NCBI GenBank assembly: GCA_004282875.1
Contig: SHLT01000008.1
Coordinates: 1-44,704 of the forward strand
Length of the DNA stretch: 44,704 nt
DNA from: Chromatiales bacterium
GTDB taxonomy: Bacteria; Pseudomonadota; Gammaproteobacteria; Steroidobacterales; Woeseiaceae
Direction of reading: 5' to 3'
Of this stretch, positions 34,039 to 44,616 are shown in pieces (position 1 is the stretch's first letter; each line of letters starts with the position of its first letter). The notes below the pieces were generated by a model. It worked only from the letters and a program-made list of their open reading frames with translations. It had not been told where the DNA came from and searched no databases. Made by a program: the position numbers and the translations under genes.

Positions 34039-37000
34039 TTACATGTTGCGGCGGTACTCACCGCCCACCGCGTAAAGCGCTCCCGAAATCTGTCCGAGCG
34101 AACTCGTCTTCACGGTCTCCATCAGCTCGGCGAAGACGTTGCCACGTTCGCGTGCAACCTGCTGCAGGCGCACGAGCGCCTCGGCACTGACGTCAGAATG
34201 AAGCGACTGGAATGCCCGGACGTGCCGAATCTGGTCTTCCTTTTCGCCATCTGACGAGCGGATGAGTTCGAGTTCGTGAACCTCGTCTTCCTGCCCTTCT
34301 TTCGGCAGGAACGTATTCACGCCAATCAGCGGCAAGGAGCCGTCGTGCTTCTTGTGCTCGTAGTAGAGGCTCTCGTCCTGGATCTTGCCGCGCTGGTACA
34401 TCGTGTCCATGGCGCCCAGGACGCCGCCTCGTTCCGAGATGCGCTCGAACTCCTGGTACACCGCCTCCTCGACGAGATCGGTCAGCTCGTTCACGATAAA
34501 AGAACCCTGCCATGGGTTCTCGCAAAAGTTGAGGCCGAGTTCCTGCGAGATAATCATCTGGATCGCGACCGCGCGCCGCACCGACTGCTCTGTTGGGGTC
34601 GTGATGGCTTCGTCGAAGGCGTTCGTATGCAGGCTGTTACAGTTATCGAACAAGGCATACAGCGCCTGCAAGGTCGTGCGAATGTCGTTGAAGCTGATCT
34701 CCTGCGCGTGCAGGCTGCGCCCCGATGTCTGGATGTGGTACTTCAGCATCTGCGAGCGTGAACTTGCGCCGTAGCGTTCTCGCATCGCGCGCGCCCAGAT
34801 GCGCCGCGCCACGCGGCCGATCACCGTGTACTCCGGATCCATGCCGTTCGAGAAGAAGAAGCTCAGGTTTGGCGCGAAGTCATTAATGTTCATGCCGCGC
34901 GCGAGATAGTACTCGACGATGGTGAAACCGTTCGACAGCGTAAACGCCAGCTGGCTGATCGGGTTCGCGCCTGCTTCGGCGATGTGATAACCGCTGATCG
35001 AAATGCTGTAATAGTTGCGAACGTTATTCTCGATGAAGAACTGCTGTACATCGCCCATCATCTTCATCGCGAATTCGGTCGAGAAGATACAGGTGTTCTG
35101 TGCCTGGTCTTCCTTGAGAATGTCAGCCTGCACGGTGCCACGGACCGTGGCCAGCGTCTCTTTCCTGATGCGTGCGTACGTGTCCCTGTCGACGACGAGT
35201 TCTCCGGACACGCCGAGCAGGCCAAGGCCGAGGCCATCGTTTCCTGCAGGCAGGTCTCCAACGTAGACAGGACGGTCCTTGCCTTCAAATAAGGCATCGA
35301 GTTTCTTTTGTGCCGCGTCCCAACCGCCCGTCTCGCGCAGGTGTTTCTCCACCTGCTGGTCGATCGCCGTGTTCATGAAGAAAGCGAGAATCATTGGTGC
35401 CGGACCGTTGATTGTCATCGACACCGAGGTCGTCGGCGCACACAGGTCGAAGCCTGAATACAGTTTCTTCATGTCATCGACCGAGGCAATCGACACACCG
35501 GAGTTGCCCACCTTGCCGAAAATGTCGGGTCGTTCATGCGGGTCTTCGCCGTACAGCGTCACGGAATCAAATGCGGTCGACAGCCGCGCGGCCGGTTGCC
35601 CCAACGACAGGTAGTGGAACCGGCGGTTCGTGCGTTCGGGCGTGCCTTCGCCAGCGAACATGCGCGTGGGATCCTCGCCCAGTCGGCGGTAGGGATACAC
35701 GCCGCCTGTATACGGGTAGGCGCCCGGCAGGTTTTCCTTTTTCAGGAAGCTCAGGATTTCGCCCCAATCCGAATAGTCAGGTGCGGCAATCTTCGGAATT
35801 TTCTGGTGACTCAGCGACTCGCGGTAGTTGTTGCCCGTTATTTCGCGGCCACGAACCGTGTAGGCGTACTTCTCCGAGCGTACGCCCTCCTTGCGCGCCG
35901 GCCACTCACGTAACAGGTTCAGCGAATCGGCAGTCAGGTCGGAGAACGCTTCCTGGTATCGCTGGCGCAGCGTCAACAGGCTGCGATCGCCACCCTCCGT
36001 CAGCGCAGCGGAAGGGTATGCCTCGAGTTCGGCCGGCAGCTCCGGATCCTCGAGGAGCTTCAGTGCTTCATAGACGTGCTGGGCGCGGCTGGCGATGTCT
36101 GCCTGCGTATCGACGCGCGCATTGATCATGCGTCCCTGCTCCGCAATCTCGGCAAGATAGCGAACACGTGACCCCGGAATCATCGCGGTGGACCGTGGCT
36201 CGCGAACCGACGTGTCGATGTCGGGCGTCCACTGCGCCTTGTCGAGGCCCGCCTTATCGGCAACCCGGCGGCACAGTTGGGCAAACGTCCAGCTCACGCC
36301 GGGGTCGTTGAACTGACTCGCAATCGTCGGATACACAGGGACTTCCTCGTCCGGCGTATCAAACGCAACGTGATTACGCTTCCACTGTTTGCGTACGTCA
36401 CGCAACGCGTCTTCTGCGCCGCGCTTGTCATATTTGTTCAGGATGATGAGGTCGGCAAAGTCGAGCATGTCGATCTTTTCCAGCTGGCTGGCTGCGCCGT
36501 ATTCGCTGGTCATGACATAGACCGAGTAGTCGACCATATCCACGATCTCGCTGTCGCTCTGGCCGATGCCGGCCGTTTCGACGATCAGGAGGTCGAAACC
36601 TTCGGACTTCAGAAACGCGATGTGATCGCCCAGCATTTCGCTCGTGGCGAGGTGTTGCCGCCGCGTGGCGATCGAGCGCATGTAGATACGTTCCGACCGC
36701 AGCGAGTTCATGCGAATGCGATCGCCGAGCAGCGCGCCACCTGTACGCCTGCGTGTCGGATCCACGGCCAGGACCGCGATACGCATGTCCGGGAACGCCG
36801 CCAGGAAGCGGTTCAGGAGTTCGTCGGTCACGCTGCTCTTGCCGGCGCCGCCCGTGCCGGTAATACCGATGACGGGAACCCGCGCGGATTTGACGTGCCA
36901 CTCTTTGCGCATCGCCGCCAGTTCGGTGTCTTCGAACTGCCCCTCTTCAATCGCGGAAATCATCGCCGCGGTATCGACAGTCGAGGACGTGTTCTTGGGA

Positions 37001-37476
37001 ATCGACGTCGGTTTCCGACCGTCTAGCGTGCGTGCGACCAGGTCCTCGATCATTGACTGCAGGCCGAGTTCCATGCCGTCGTGAGGATGGTAAATGCGCT
37101 CGACGCCATACTCCATGAGGGCTGTAATCTCCGCTGGCGTGATCGTGCCGCCGCCACCGCCGAACACCTTGATGTGACCGGCACCGAGCTCACGCAGGCG
37201 ATCCACCATGTAGCGGAAGAATTCGTTGTGGCCACCCTGGTAAGAGCTTACGGCGATGCCGTCGGCATCCTCCTGGATCGCTGCCCGCACGATATCGTCG
37301 ACACTACGGTTATGCCCGAGGTGAATCACCTCCGCGCCCTGTGCCTGTATGAGGCGCCGCATTATGTTAATCGCGGCATCATGACCGTCGAACAGCGATG
37401 CGGCGGTCACGAATCGCAATGGGCTTGTCTCCCGCTCGCCGGAGGCGCGCGGGAGGTCGGTCGCTGCAGTACTCAT
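34039..37476 (-). CDS. icmF: Fused isobutyryl-CoA mutase with G-protein chaperone (IcmF)
   Basis: The 1145-residue protein interconverts isobutyryl-CoA and n-butyryl-CoA with coenzyme B12. Its order is the IcmF architecture. A B12-binding domain carries the Co-ligand His32 ([11 protein letters not shown]). A MeaI-type GTPase follows, with the P-loop GTGGAGKSS (Lys213) and [11 protein letters not shown]. The mutase TIM barrel (from about residue 560) contains [21 protein letters not shown] and [11 protein letters not shown]. Start 37476 is preferred over an upstream in-frame codon, because the shorter start has AGGT upstream and lies just after the palindromic operator. Some IcmF enzymes also act on isovaleryl/pivalyl-CoA; the specificity is not decided here. 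Confidence 0.95.
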   Translation of the reverse strand: MSTAATDLPRASGERETSPLRFVTAASLFDGHDAAINIMRRLIQAQGAEVIHLGHNRSVDDIVRAAIQEDADGIAVSSYQGGHNEFFRYMVDRLRELGAGHIKVFGGGGGTITPAEITALMEYGVERIYHPHDGMELGLQSMIEDLVARTLDGRKPTSIPKNTSSTVDTAAMISAIEEGQFEDTELAAMRKEWHVKSARVPVIGITGTGGAGKSSVTDELLNRFLAAFPDMRIAVLAVDPTRRRTGGALLGDRIRMNSLRSERIYMRSIATRRQHLATSEMLGDHIAFLKSEGFDLLIVETAGIGQSDSEIVDMVDYSVYVMTSEYGAASQLEKIDMLDFADLIILNKYDKRGAEDALRDVRKQWKRNHVAFDTPDEEVPVYPTIASQFNDPGVSWTFAQLCRRVADKAGLDKAQWTPDIDTSVREPRSTAMIPGSRVRYLAEIAEQGRMINARVDTQADIASRAQHVYEALKLLEDPELPAELEAYPSAALTEGGDRSLLTLRQRYQEAFSDLTADSLNLLREWPARKEGVRSEKYAYTVRGREITGNNYRESLSHQKIPKIAAPDYSDWGEILSFLKKENLPGAYPYTGGVYPYRRLGEDPTRMFAGEGTPERTNRRFHYLSLGQPAARLSTAFDSVTLYGEDPHERPDIFGKVGNSGVSIASVDDMKKLYSGFDLCAPTTSVSMTINGPAPMILAFFMNTAIDQQVEKHLRETGGWDAAQKKLDALFEGKDRPVYVGDLPAGNDGLGLGLLGVSGELVVDRDTYARIRKETLATVRGTVQADILKEDQAQNTCIFSTEFAMKMMGDVQQFFIENNVRNYYSISISGYHIAEAGANPISQLAFTLSNGFTIVEYYLARGMNINDFAPNLSFFFSNGMDPEYTVIGRVARRIWARAMRERYGASSRSQMLKYHIQTSGRSLHAQEISFNDIRTTLQALYALFDNCNSLHTNAFDEAITTPTEQSVRRAVAIQMIISQELGLNFCENPWQGSFIVNELTDLVEEAVYQEFERISERGGVLGAMDTMYQRGKIQDESLYYEHKKHDGSLPLIGVNTFLPKEGQEDEVHELELIRSSDGEKEDQIRHVRAFQSLHSDVSAEALVRLQQVARERGNVFAELMETVKTSSLGQISGALYAVGGEYRRNM

Positions 37477-37495
37477 GCTGTTACCTGCGAGAATA

Positions 37496-37515
37496 ATTTT
37501 AATCTGGATTAAAAT
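37496..37515. promoter_or_regulatory. Palindromic operator between icmF and tetR
   Basis: ATTTTAATC-TG-GATTAAAAT is a perfect 9-bp inverted repeat with a 2-bp centre. It lies 20 bp before the icmF start and 42 bp before the TetR start. On the minus strand its last part supplies a TAAAAT -10 box 17 bp after TTCTGC. Binding by the neighbouring TetR-type repressor would block icmF transcription. This is the standard divergent-autoregulator layout. Confidence 0.7.
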
Positions 37516-37557
37516 AATGCAGAATCGATCAGGACTCAAGCAAAGGCACCCGAATCC

Positions 37558-38145
37558 ATGGCCAGACAGGCCTCAGACACGCGCTTCGAACTGCAAAAGG
37601 GCCGCATGTTGCGCGCGGCGGCGAGGTGCTTCAATGAAAAGGGCTACAGCGGCACCTCACTCAAGGATGTGGCCGATATCCTGGGGCTGACCGACGCAGC
37701 GCTGTACTACTACGTCAAGAACAAGGAAGAGCTCGTTTACCTTTGCTATCTGCGCGCCGGCGATGTGGGCAGGGAATCGATGGACCGCGCGATCCGGGAA
37801 GGTCGCGATGGCCTCGACATCGTGCGGCGCTACCTGCGCTACCACCTGGATGTCATGACCGGCGAGCGCGGCCCCATCGCGATCATGAGTGAGATCCCTT
37901 CGCTCAAGCCGGAGCATCGTGACCGCGTCCTCGATATCTCGAGAGCGCACGGTGCCCGCTTCGAGTCCATTCTGCAGCGCGGCATCGAGGACGGCAGCAT
38001 TGCACCCTGCAATGTGCGTATGACCGGTAATGCGATCATGGGCGCGCTCAACTGGGTACCGAAGTGGTTTCGCGGCGACGCGGCGGTCGCGGCCAGCGTC
38101 GTCGAAGAGTTTCCGCAGATTCTCAGTGCGGGACTGGAGCCCTGA
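37558..38145 (+). CDS. TetR/AcrR-family transcriptional regulator
   Basis: The 195-residue protein has an N-terminal helix-turn-helix (residues about 15-60): [38 protein letters not shown], read in two parts. The remainder is the variable ligand-binding domain. Divergent placement next to icmF with a palindrome in the 81-bp spacer suggests it represses the icmF operon and itself. Its inducer may be an acyl-CoA of branched-chain catabolism, by analogy with LiuQ-like TetR proteins. Its ATG has no strong ribosome-binding site. Confidence 0.9.
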   Translation: MARQASDTRFELQKGRMLRAAARCFNEKGYSGTSLKDVADILGLTDAALYYYVKNKEELVYLCYLRAGDVGRESMDRAIREGRDGLDIVRRYLRYHLDVMTGERGPIAIMSEIPSLKPEHRDRVLDISRAHGARFESILQRGIEDGSIAPCNVRMTGNAIMGALNWVPKWFRGDAAVAASVVEEFPQILSAGLEP

Positions 38146-38159
38146 GCTGAATGGCCGCG

Positions 38160-38897
38160 CTAGTTGGGTGGATTGGCGACAAACCCACCCATGTCGTCGT
38201 CGACGACACCCAGGTAGTCGTGGATGCGTTCCCAGAGCACATCGACCTGCGGCGCGACGTTTTCCGCCTTGATCCCTTCAATATCGAGCTTGTCCGTAAC
38301 AAAGTCGAGCCTCGCCTGCACTGCTCGCGTTGCGCGATTTCGCAGGTGATCCGCCGAAGTAGAGGTGCCCGTATTGGGATCGATCACGGTCACGGAACCC
38401 GTGCCGCCTGACAGACGCGAGCCCGTCCTCTTGGCCTCGAGGTGCGGCAAGTCGTCGACGATGAGTCCCATGACGATGACCAGGTCGCTGAAATTTCTGC
38501 GCAGGTCCAGGTACAGCGCGTCGGACGCGGTCAACTGCTCCTTGGTCATCGCGCGCAACAGCTGGTCGCGCACGGCCAGGAACTCCGGCGTCTTGCGTTC
38601 GGCCGCAATGCGATACCACGCGGAGGCCCGGATCTTGTCTTCCTTGACGCCCTGCCCCATCAGGTACATGTAACCCGTCATGTACTGAGCGTACTTGTCG
38701 CCCAGCGGTGCCAGCTCTTTCGAATAAATGAAATGTGCACGTTTGTAATCGCCGCGCCGATACAGCGACTCGACCTTCGCCTGGATCTGCGCGGTTCGGG
38801 AATTCAGGTTGTCGGTCGGATACTCGGCCCATTCAGCCACGGCGAGACCCGGCGCCAGTAGCGCGAAGGCAATCAATAGGCTGTAAATTCGACTCAT
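38160..38897 (-). CDS. Exported Sel1-like repeat protein of unknown function
   Basis: The 245-residue protein has a signal peptide (MSRIYSLLIAFALLAPGLAVAEW). A GTG start at 38924 in the same frame is possible. One or two Sel1/TPR-like helix pairs are visible in YRRGDYKRAHFIYSKELAPLG and YLMGQGVKEDKIRASAWYRIA. Such repeats usually mediate protein contacts. The C-terminal half has no recognisable domain and contains an SVTVIDPNTGTST segment. Its gene is convergent with tetR and separated by 14 bp. The next upstream gene on this strand ends 75 bp away, so it probably has its own promoter. Confidence 0.75.
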   Translation of the reverse strand: MSRIYSLLIAFALLAPGLAVAEWAEYPTDNLNSRTAQIQAKVESLYRRGDYKRAHFIYSKELAPLGDKYAQYMTGYMYLMGQGVKEDKIRASAWYRIAAERKTPEFLAVRDQLLRAMTKEQLTASDALYLDLRRNFSDLVIVMGLIVDDLPHLEAKRTGSRLSGGTGSVTVIDPNTGTSTSADHLRNRATRAVQARLDFVTDKLDIEGIKAENVAPQVDVLWERIHDYLGVVDDDMGGFVANPPN

Positions 38898-38972
38898 CAA
38901 CGTTGTTTCATTCGCAACTGACACCTGATTTTGGCAGCGTTACGCACTTAAAGTTCCAGCCAAATCGGCACG

Positions 38973-39773
38973 CTAGTCAGCCCGCCGATCCGCAAAACAG
39001 GGCTCACGCTTTTCGAGATTGGCGCGCACCGCCTCAACCTGGTTCTTCGTGCCCAGCACGCCCAGCTGGAGCTGCGCCTCCAGGGCCAGTGCCTCCTGTT
39101 CGGTACATTGCCAGGCGCTGTTCACAAGACGTTTGATTCCCCGTATCGCCTCGGGCGAGCGATCCCGGAGAGCAGCGGCCATCTCTCGCGCTGCCGCCAG
39201 CGGATCGTCGGCGACAGCGGTCACGAGACCCAGGCGCAGGGCCTCGGTCGCGTCAAATACGCGCGCTGTCCAGGCCAGCTCCTTGACCCGATCGGGCGGT
39301 AAGATATCGCGCAAGGTCGTGCTGATGGCCATATCTGGAATCAACCCCCACTTCGACTCCATGACAGAAAATTTCGTCCCCGGGGCAGCATAGCGAAGGT
39401 CCGCGCCCATTGCGATCTGCAATCCGCCGCCAAACGTCACGCCCTGCAGCGCACAGATGACCGGCATCGGAAGCTCTCGCCACGCGTACGCGGCACGCTG
39501 GAAAAGGTTCGCCGGCGACCCGGCTACGGGCTGCAGCATGGCGGCGCCAATGTCAGCTTCACCTTGCATCACCCCAAGGTCGAGCCCGGCGCAGAAATTC
39601 TCGCCCGCGCCGTGCAATACGACCGCGCGCGCAGAGGCTTCGCCCGCCAGCGACCTGGCGGCCTCGTCGAGGGCATGAAACGTGTCGAGATCCAGCGCAT
39701 TGAGCTTGTCGGGTCGATCCAGCCTGACCTCGGCTACGTGATCCTCAATGGTGATGACAATGCGATCGTTCAA
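38973..39773 (-). CDS. Enoyl-CoA hydratase/isomerase (crotonase family)
   Basis: The 266-residue crotonase has oxyanion-hole motifs NFCAGLDLGVM and GVTFGGGLQIAMGADL, and the active-site region MESKWGLIPDMAISTTL. The Glu of MESKWG and the Asp of IPDM could form an acidic pair like that of dienoyl-CoA isomerases. It is the last of five same-strand genes that begin with isovaleryl-CoA dehydrogenase. In a classical liu cluster the third gene would be methylglutaconyl-CoA hydratase (LiuC). Whether this enzyme fills that role is unclear. Confidence 0.87.
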   Translation of the reverse strand: MNDRIVITIEDHVAEVRLDRPDKLNALDLDTFHALDEAARSLAGEASARAVVLHGAGENFCAGLDLGVMQGEADIGAAMLQPVAGSPANLFQRAAYAWRELPMPVICALQGVTFGGGLQIAMGADLRYAAPGTKFSVMESKWGLIPDMAISTTLRDILPPDRVKELAWTARVFDATEALRLGLVTAVADDPLAAAREMAAALRDRSPEAIRGIKRLVNSAWQCTEQEALALEAQLQLGVLGTKNQVEAVRANLEKREPCFADRRAD

Positions 39774-39788
39774 TGGAAATCTCCCCTA

Positions 39789-40646
39789 CTAGACAGCCAG
39801 CTTGCACTTGCCATTGCGCAGCACGAGGGTGTCGCGCTCCTTAACGCTGCAACTGAATGACACGACGTCGCCGTCCTGCCACATATCGGTCGTTATCGTA
39901 TCGCCCGGAAGCACCGGCGCTGAAAAGCGCGCATCGAATTCCCGAATTAGCGTGTAATCGTAGTCACAAATCGTCTTCAGGATAGCCCTGCAGGCGACCC
40001 CGAACGTGCACAGGCCGTGCAGAATCGGTCGCTCGAAGCCAACCTCTCGCGCCTTGGCCGGATCCGCATGCAGCGGATTCCTGTCGCCGGTTAATCGATA
40101 CAGCAAGGCCTGGTCCAGGCGCGTCGTGATGTCACAACTCAGATCGGGTTCGCGGCGCGGCACCCGGTGTGGCGGGATGCCTTTGCCTTTCGGTCCGCCG
40201 AAACCGCCGTCACCGCGCGCCATGATCGTACAACCCATATTGAAGATCACGGTATCGTCGCTGGCCAGCCGGCCTTCCGCTTCGAGCAGGATCAATGCAC
40301 CGCGCTGCGGGCCGCGGTCGAACGCATCGACAACCCGCTTGTTGATCAGGAGATCCGCCGCAGGCGGCAAGGGACGAAACAGGTGAAGCCGCTGTTCCGA
40401 GTGCAGGATCTGACCATAGTCCCAACCCAGGCCCACCGGGAACATCTCGGGGACCAGGGCCGTCGCCAGCGTGGGCACCGTCTTTAGCGGCGCACCCTGT
40501 TCGTATACGTAGTCGAGTTCGTTTTCGTCGAGCGGGTCCGTGCCCATGCCGACGCCGAGCGCATACAGCATGGAATCGGCGTCGGTGTAACTGAACGGAA
40601 GGTCGTTTTCTACCTTGGACAGCAGCGTGTCGTAATCAAGTGCCAT
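39789..40646 (-). CDS. MaoC-like (hydratase 2 type) double-hotdog enoyl-CoA hydratase
   Basis: The 285-residue protein is built of two hot-dog folds. The C-terminal one contains the R-specific hydratase 2 motif YRLTGDRNPLHADPAKA (Asp and His catalytic pair) followed by GFERPILHGLCTFG. The family hydrates trans-2-enoyl-CoA to (3R)-hydroxyacyl-CoA and resembles the hydratase part of the peroxisomal multifunctional enzyme. It follows the kinase-like gene by three bases and is part of the liu-like operon. It makes the opposite stereoisomer to a crotonase, which is odd in a leucine pathway. Confidence 0.9.
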   Translation of the reverse strand: MALDYDTLLSKVENDLPFSYTDADSMLYALGVGMGTDPLDENELDYVYEQGAPLKTVPTLATALVPEMFPVGLGWDYGQILHSEQRLHLFRPLPPAADLLINKRVVDAFDRGPQRGALILLEAEGRLASDDTVIFNMGCTIMARGDGGFGGPKGKGIPPHRVPRREPDLSCDITTRLDQALLYRLTGDRNPLHADPAKAREVGFERPILHGLCTFGVACRAILKTICDYDYTLIREFDARFSAPVLPGDTITTDMWQDGDVVSFSCSVKERDTLVLRNGKCKLAV

Positions 40647-40649
40647 GAG

Positions 40650-41741
40650 TCATCCGTGTTTGGCGGCGTGTGTCCAGCCCAAGTCTGCCAGCGGTTGCAC
40701 GGCTTTGACAGCCTGCGACGCGTGGGCGCTCGCCGCCGTTCCATCTCTGACCCTGCCCGCAATACCCTGCAATATGGCCGCAAGCCTGAAGAAGTTGAAT
40801 GCAAAATAGAAATCGCGTCCCGGAATTCCGTCGCCGCGGCCCGTGCGTTCGCAATAGCGTGCGATATAGGCATCCTCGTCGGGAATGCCCAGGTCGGCAA
40901 GCGGTTTGCCCGCCAGGCCGACAGACCCGATGCCGATTTCCGGCATCTGCCAGGCCATGAGGTGATACGTGAAGTCGGCGAGCGGATGCCCGATCGTCGA
41001 CAGCTCCCAATCAAGTACCGCGATGACTTTGGGTTCGGTCGGGTGGAGAACCATGTTGTCGAGACGAAAATCACCGTGCACGACGCTCACCGAATCGTCG
41101 GTTGGGATATTGCCCGGGAGCCATTCAATGAGCTTGTCCATGGCGGCAATCGTCCCCGTCTCCGAGGCGCGGTATTGCCGGGTCCAGCGTGAAATCTGGC
41201 GTTCGAAGTAGTTTCCCGGGACGCCAAAATCGCCGAGGCCGATAGCTTCGTAGTCGATCGTATGCAGTCGGGCGATGGTCTCGTTGACGTTATCGTAGAT
41301 GGCGCTGCGCTCAGCCGGCTCCATGCCCGGCAGATCCAGTTCCCAGAAGATCCGTCCATCCACGAATTCCATGACGTAAAACATCGTTCCGATGACCTCT
41401 GCGTCGTCGCAAAGGATGTACGGGCGCGGTACAGGGAACCCGGACGCGTGCAGCGCGCTGATCACGCGAAACTCACGATCGACGGCATGCGCGGATTTGA
41501 GCAGCTGGCCGGGGGGTTTGCGCCGCAGAACGTAAAGCCCGGACGCCGCTTGCAGCAGGTAGGTCGGGTTGGACTGGCCGCCTTTGAACTGTGACACGTC
41601 CAGCGGCCCCTGAAACCCGTCCACATGGGCATGCAGCCAGGTCTCGAGGCGGCCCACATCGAAGCGATGCCCGTCCCGAACCTTCCGCGTCCCTGTATTT
41701 TGATCCTGGCGACCGCTCATGGCCGCAGAGTGTACCGTCAC
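40650..41741 (-). CDS. Aminoglycoside-phosphotransferase-fold kinase, ACAD10/ACAD11/LvaA type
   Basis: The 363-residue protein starts at GTG 41741, overlapping the carboxylase stop (GTGA). Kinase motifs: [22 protein letters not shown] (ATP lysine), [15 protein letters not shown] (catalytic loop) and [17 protein letters not shown] (metal-binding DWE). This is the N-terminal domain type of ACAD10/11 and of bacterial LvaA, which phosphorylate 4-hydroxyacyl-CoA so that a dehydrogenase-like partner can eliminate the phosphate. It stands inside an acyl-CoA operon with an acyl-CoA dehydrogenase and hydratases, which supports such a role. It is not an antibiotic-resistance enzyme. Confidence 0.87.
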   Translation of the reverse strand: MTVHSAAMSGRQDQNTGTRKVRDGHRFDVGRLETWLHAHVDGFQGPLDVSQFKGGQSNPTYLLQAASGLYVLRRKPPGQLLKSAHAVDREFRVISALHASGFPVPRPYILCDDAEVIGTMFYVMEFVDGRIFWELDLPGMEPAERSAIYDNVNETIARLHTIDYEAIGLGDFGVPGNYFERQISRWTRQYRASETGTIAAMDKLIEWLPGNIPTDDSVSVVHGDFRLDNMVLHPTEPKVIAVLDWELSTIGHPLADFTYHLMAWQMPEIGIGSVGLAGKPLADLGIPDEDAYIARYCERTGRGDGIPGRDFYFAFNFFRLAAILQGIAGRVRDGTAASAHASQAVKAVQPLADLGWTHAAKHG

Positions 41742-43348
41742 ATGCGGAAAATGCCGAACGGCTTTTCTCCGGGTGGAACATGCTGCATCGCGACGGCGAG
41801 GCCGTGCGCGAGTACCGCACGGGTCTCCAATGGGTCAATGACGCCATCGTCCCAGAGACGGCCACTTGCATAGTAGGGATTGCCCTGGTTTTCGTATTGC
41901 GCGCGAATCATGTCTTCGAAGTCGCTTTTCTCGTTTTCAGGCCATGCTTCGCCGCGCGCCTCGATTCCTTCCTGTCGGACCGTCGATAACACCAACGCCG
42001 CCTGGTCACCCCCCATCACGGAAATCCGCGCATTCGGCCACATCCACATCTGGCGCGGACCGTAGGCGCGCCCGCACATCGCGTAGTTGCCGGCGCCGAA
42101 CGAGCCGCCAACGACCACGGTGAATTTCGGAACGTTGGCCGTCGCCACCGCGTTGACCATTTTGGCGCCGTCCTTCGCAATCCCCGCCTGCTCGACCCGT
42201 TTGCCCACCATGAATCCCGTGATGTTCTGCAGGAACACGAGTGGGATGCGCCGGCGGTTACACAGCTGCACGAAGTGCGCTCCTTTCTGGGCCGACTCCG
42301 GAAACAGGATGCCGTTGTTCGCGACGATACCGACCGGGTAACCATCGATATGCGCAAAGCCGCAGACGAGCGTGGCTCCGTAGAGCTTCTTGAATTCGTG
42401 AAACCGGGAACCGTCGACGATGCGCGCAATGACCTCGCGAATGTCATAGGGAAAACGAAATTCCCGGGACACGATGCCGTAAATGTCTTCCGCTGGATAA
42501 ATCGGATCCTCGGTCTCGCGTCGAACCGCGGCTGACTCACCACCGACATTGAGATTGGCGACAATGTCACGAGCAATGGCCAGTGCGTGCGCATCGTCGT
42601 CGGCGAGGTGGTCGGTCACGCCTGAGATACGGCAGTGAACGCTACCGCCGCCGAGCGTTTCGGCGTCGACAACTTCGCCGGTAGCCGCTTTTACGAGGGG
42701 CGGGCCGCCAAGAAAAATGGTGCCCTGGTTGCGCACAATGACCGACTCGTCGCACATTGCCGGGACGTAAGCCCCGCCTGCGGTACAGGACCCCATGACG
42801 ACGGCGATCTGCGCTATGCCCTCCGCTGAAAGGCGCGCCTGGTTGTAGAAGATCCGGCCGAAGTGGTCGCGATCCGGGAACACCTCGTCTTGCCTCGGCA
42901 GGAACGCGCCGCCGGAATCGACCAGGTAGATACAAGGCAGGCGATTCTCCAGGGCGATCTCTTGGGCGCGCAGGTGTTTCTTCACCGTCAAGGGGTAATA
43001 GGTACCGCCCTTCACCGTGGCGTCATTGGCGACGATCATGCACTCGGTATCATTAATCCGACCTATGCCCGTCACGATGCCGGCACTCGGCACATCGTCG
43101 CTATAGACCTGCCAGGCGGCCTGGCGGCCGACCTCGAGGAAATGTGCGCCCTCATCGAGCAGACCGTTGATGCGATCGCGCGCCAGCAGCTTGCCGCGCT
43201 TCAGGTGTTTTTCGCGGGAGCGCTCGGGGCCGCCCTGCATGACGTAGTCATCCACCTCGCGCATGCCCTTGACCAACTCCTCATGGACGGCCTGGTTCTT
43301 CTCGAAATCATCCGACTTGCGGTCAACTTTTGTCTGGATTACTGGCAT
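41738..43348 (-). CDS. liuB: 3-methylcrotonyl-CoA carboxylase beta (carboxyltransferase) subunit
   Basis: The 536-residue carboxyltransferase starts at ATG 43348 ([15 protein letters not shown]). The N- and C-terminal carboxyltransferase folds are visible, with [55 protein letters not shown] and [16 protein letters not shown]. The length equals LiuB/MccB (about 535). The enzyme carboxylates 3-methylcrotonyl-CoA in leucine breakdown and needs a biotin-carrying alpha subunit (LiuD). No alpha gene is in the window. The gene lies four bases after isovaleryl-CoA dehydrogenase and overlaps the kinase gene. Confidence 0.93.
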   Translation of the reverse strand: MPVIQTKVDRKSDDFEKNQAVHEELVKGMREVDDYVMQGGPERSREKHLKRGKLLARDRINGLLDEGAHFLEVGRQAAWQVYSDDVPSAGIVTGIGRINDTECMIVANDATVKGGTYYPLTVKKHLRAQEIALENRLPCIYLVDSGGAFLPRQDEVFPDRDHFGRIFYNQARLSAEGIAQIAVVMGSCTAGGAYVPAMCDESVIVRNQGTIFLGGPPLVKAATGEVVDAETLGGGSVHCRISGVTDHLADDDAHALAIARDIVANLNVGGESAAVRRETEDPIYPAEDIYGIVSREFRFPYDIREVIARIVDGSRFHEFKKLYGATLVCGFAHIDGYPVGIVANNGILFPESAQKGAHFVQLCNRRRIPLVFLQNITGFMVGKRVEQAGIAKDGAKMVNAVATANVPKFTVVVGGSFGAGNYAMCGRAYGPRQMWMWPNARISVMGGDQAALVLSTVRQEGIEARGEAWPENEKSDFEDMIRAQYENQGNPYYASGRLWDDGVIDPLETRAVLAHGLAVAMQHVPPGEKPFGIFRM

Positions 43349-43352
43349 CGGG

Positions 43353-44510
43353 TCACTTGGTTGCGTTAAACAGTTCGCGGCCAATCAGCATACGCCGAAT
43401 CTCGCTCGTACCTGCGCCAATCTCGTAGAGCTTGGCGTCGCGCCACAGGCGTCCCGCCGGGAATTCGTTGATGTACCCATTGCCGCCCAGCGCCTGGATC
43501 GCCTCACCGGCCATCCATGTCGCTTTCTCGGCAGCTACGAGGATACATCCGGCCGCGTCAAAGCGAGTAGTCAGCCCTCGATCGCAGGCCCGCGCTACCG
43601 AGTAGACGTAGGCCCGGCAGGCATTCATCGTCGTGTACATATCGGCGATCTTTCCCTGCATGAGCTGAAATTCGCCAATGGGCTGCCCAAACTGCTTTCG
43701 GTCATGAACATACGGCATCACGAGATCCATGCACGCGACCATGATTCCGAGCGAACCCCCGGCGAGCACCACGCGTTCGTAGTCGAGTCCGCTCATCAGG
43801 ATCGCCGCGCCCTTGCCTTCCTCGGCGAGCCGGTTTGCCGCCGGAATGCGGCAGTCGTCCAGGAGCACCTCGCTCGTGTCGGAGCCACGCATGCCGAGTT
43901 TGTCCAATTTCTGGGGTGTCGAATACCCGGGCGTGCCGCGCTCTACGATGAACGCGCTGACGTTGTTCTTTTCCGCATCCGGGCCGGTCTTCGCGTAGAC
44001 AATCATGACGTCCGCGCCCGGCCCGTTCGTGATCCACATCTTCGAGCCGTTGAGAATGTACTCGTCGCCGTCGCGCACAGCGGTGGTCCGCATACCCATT
44101 ACATCAGAACCGGCGCCGGGCTCACTCATCGCAAGAGCGCCCAGGAATTCCCCCGCCACGAGCTTCGGCAGGTATTTTTGTTTTTGTTGTTCATTGCCCC
44201 AGCGACGCAGCTGGTTCACGCATAGATTCGAATGCGCACCGTAAGACAATCCCACCGCGCCCGACGCGCGACTGATCTCTTCCATGGCAATGACATGCGC
44301 CAGGTAGCCCAGTTCAGAGCCACCGTATTCGCCTTCAACCGTGATACCGAGTAAGCCCAGCTCACCGAACTCGGGCCACAGGTCCCGGGGAAACTGGTTT
44401 TGCGCATCTATTTCGGCGGCGCGAGGTGCGATGCGGTCCGTTGCAAAGTTGCGCACTGTCTCGCGTAACAGATCAAGGTCCTCGCCGTGACCAAAATCGA
44501 ATTCAAACAT
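43353..44510 (-). CDS. liuA: Isovaleryl-CoA dehydrogenase
   Basis: The 385-residue FAD enzyme oxidises isovaleryl-CoA to 3-methylcrotonyl-CoA. The catalytic Glu is in the isovaleryl-specific position ([13 protein letters not shown]), and at the C-terminal position the sequence is [11 protein letters not shown]. The signatures [14 protein letters not shown] and [14 protein letters not shown] are present. It is the first gene of the liu-like operon and probably carries its promoter in the 194 bp upstream. The protein starts [15 protein letters not shown], with no alternative start nearby. Confidence 0.95.
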   Translation of the reverse strand: MFEFDFGHGEDLDLLRETVRNFATDRIAPRAAEIDAQNQFPRDLWPEFGELGLLGITVEGEYGGSELGYLAHVIAMEEISRASGAVGLSYGAHSNLCVNQLRRWGNEQQKQKYLPKLVAGEFLGALAMSEPGAGSDVMGMRTTAVRDGDEYILNGSKMWITNGPGADVMIVYAKTGPDAEKNNVSAFIVERGTPGYSTPQKLDKLGMRGSDTSEVLLDDCRIPAANRLAEEGKGAAILMSGLDYERVVLAGGSLGIMVACMDLVMPYVHDRKQFGQPIGEFQLMQGKIADMYTTMNACRAYVYSVARACDRGLTTRFDAAGCILVAAEKATWMAGEAIQALGGNGYINEFPAGRLWRDAKLYEIGAGTSEIRRMLIGRELFNATK

Positions 44511-44596
44511 GATCGACTACCCTCGCGGATGGTGCACGTAATTCCCCATTGTCCGGGTCGAGTGACACCGGATGAATACCAATCGCGCGGTAGGAA

Positions 44597-44616
44597 TAGT
44601 CAGTCGTTACTGGCTA
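44597..44616. promoter_or_regulatory. Candidate operator upstream of liuA
   Basis: TAGTCAGTCGTTACTGGCTA is an imperfect palindrome (TAGnCAGT...ACTGnCTA, 7 of 8 pairs), 87 bp upstream of the liuA start. The half-site ACTGGCT reappears in opposite orientation near 44650. It may be a regulator site for the leucine operon, but no regulator gene is adjacent inside the window. Confidence 0.3.

Noticed and set aside
40650-41741. Antibiotic-resistance aminoglycoside phosphotransferase
   Set aside because: The motifs fit the ACAD10/11-LvaA kinase branch and the gene sits inside an acyl-CoA operon.
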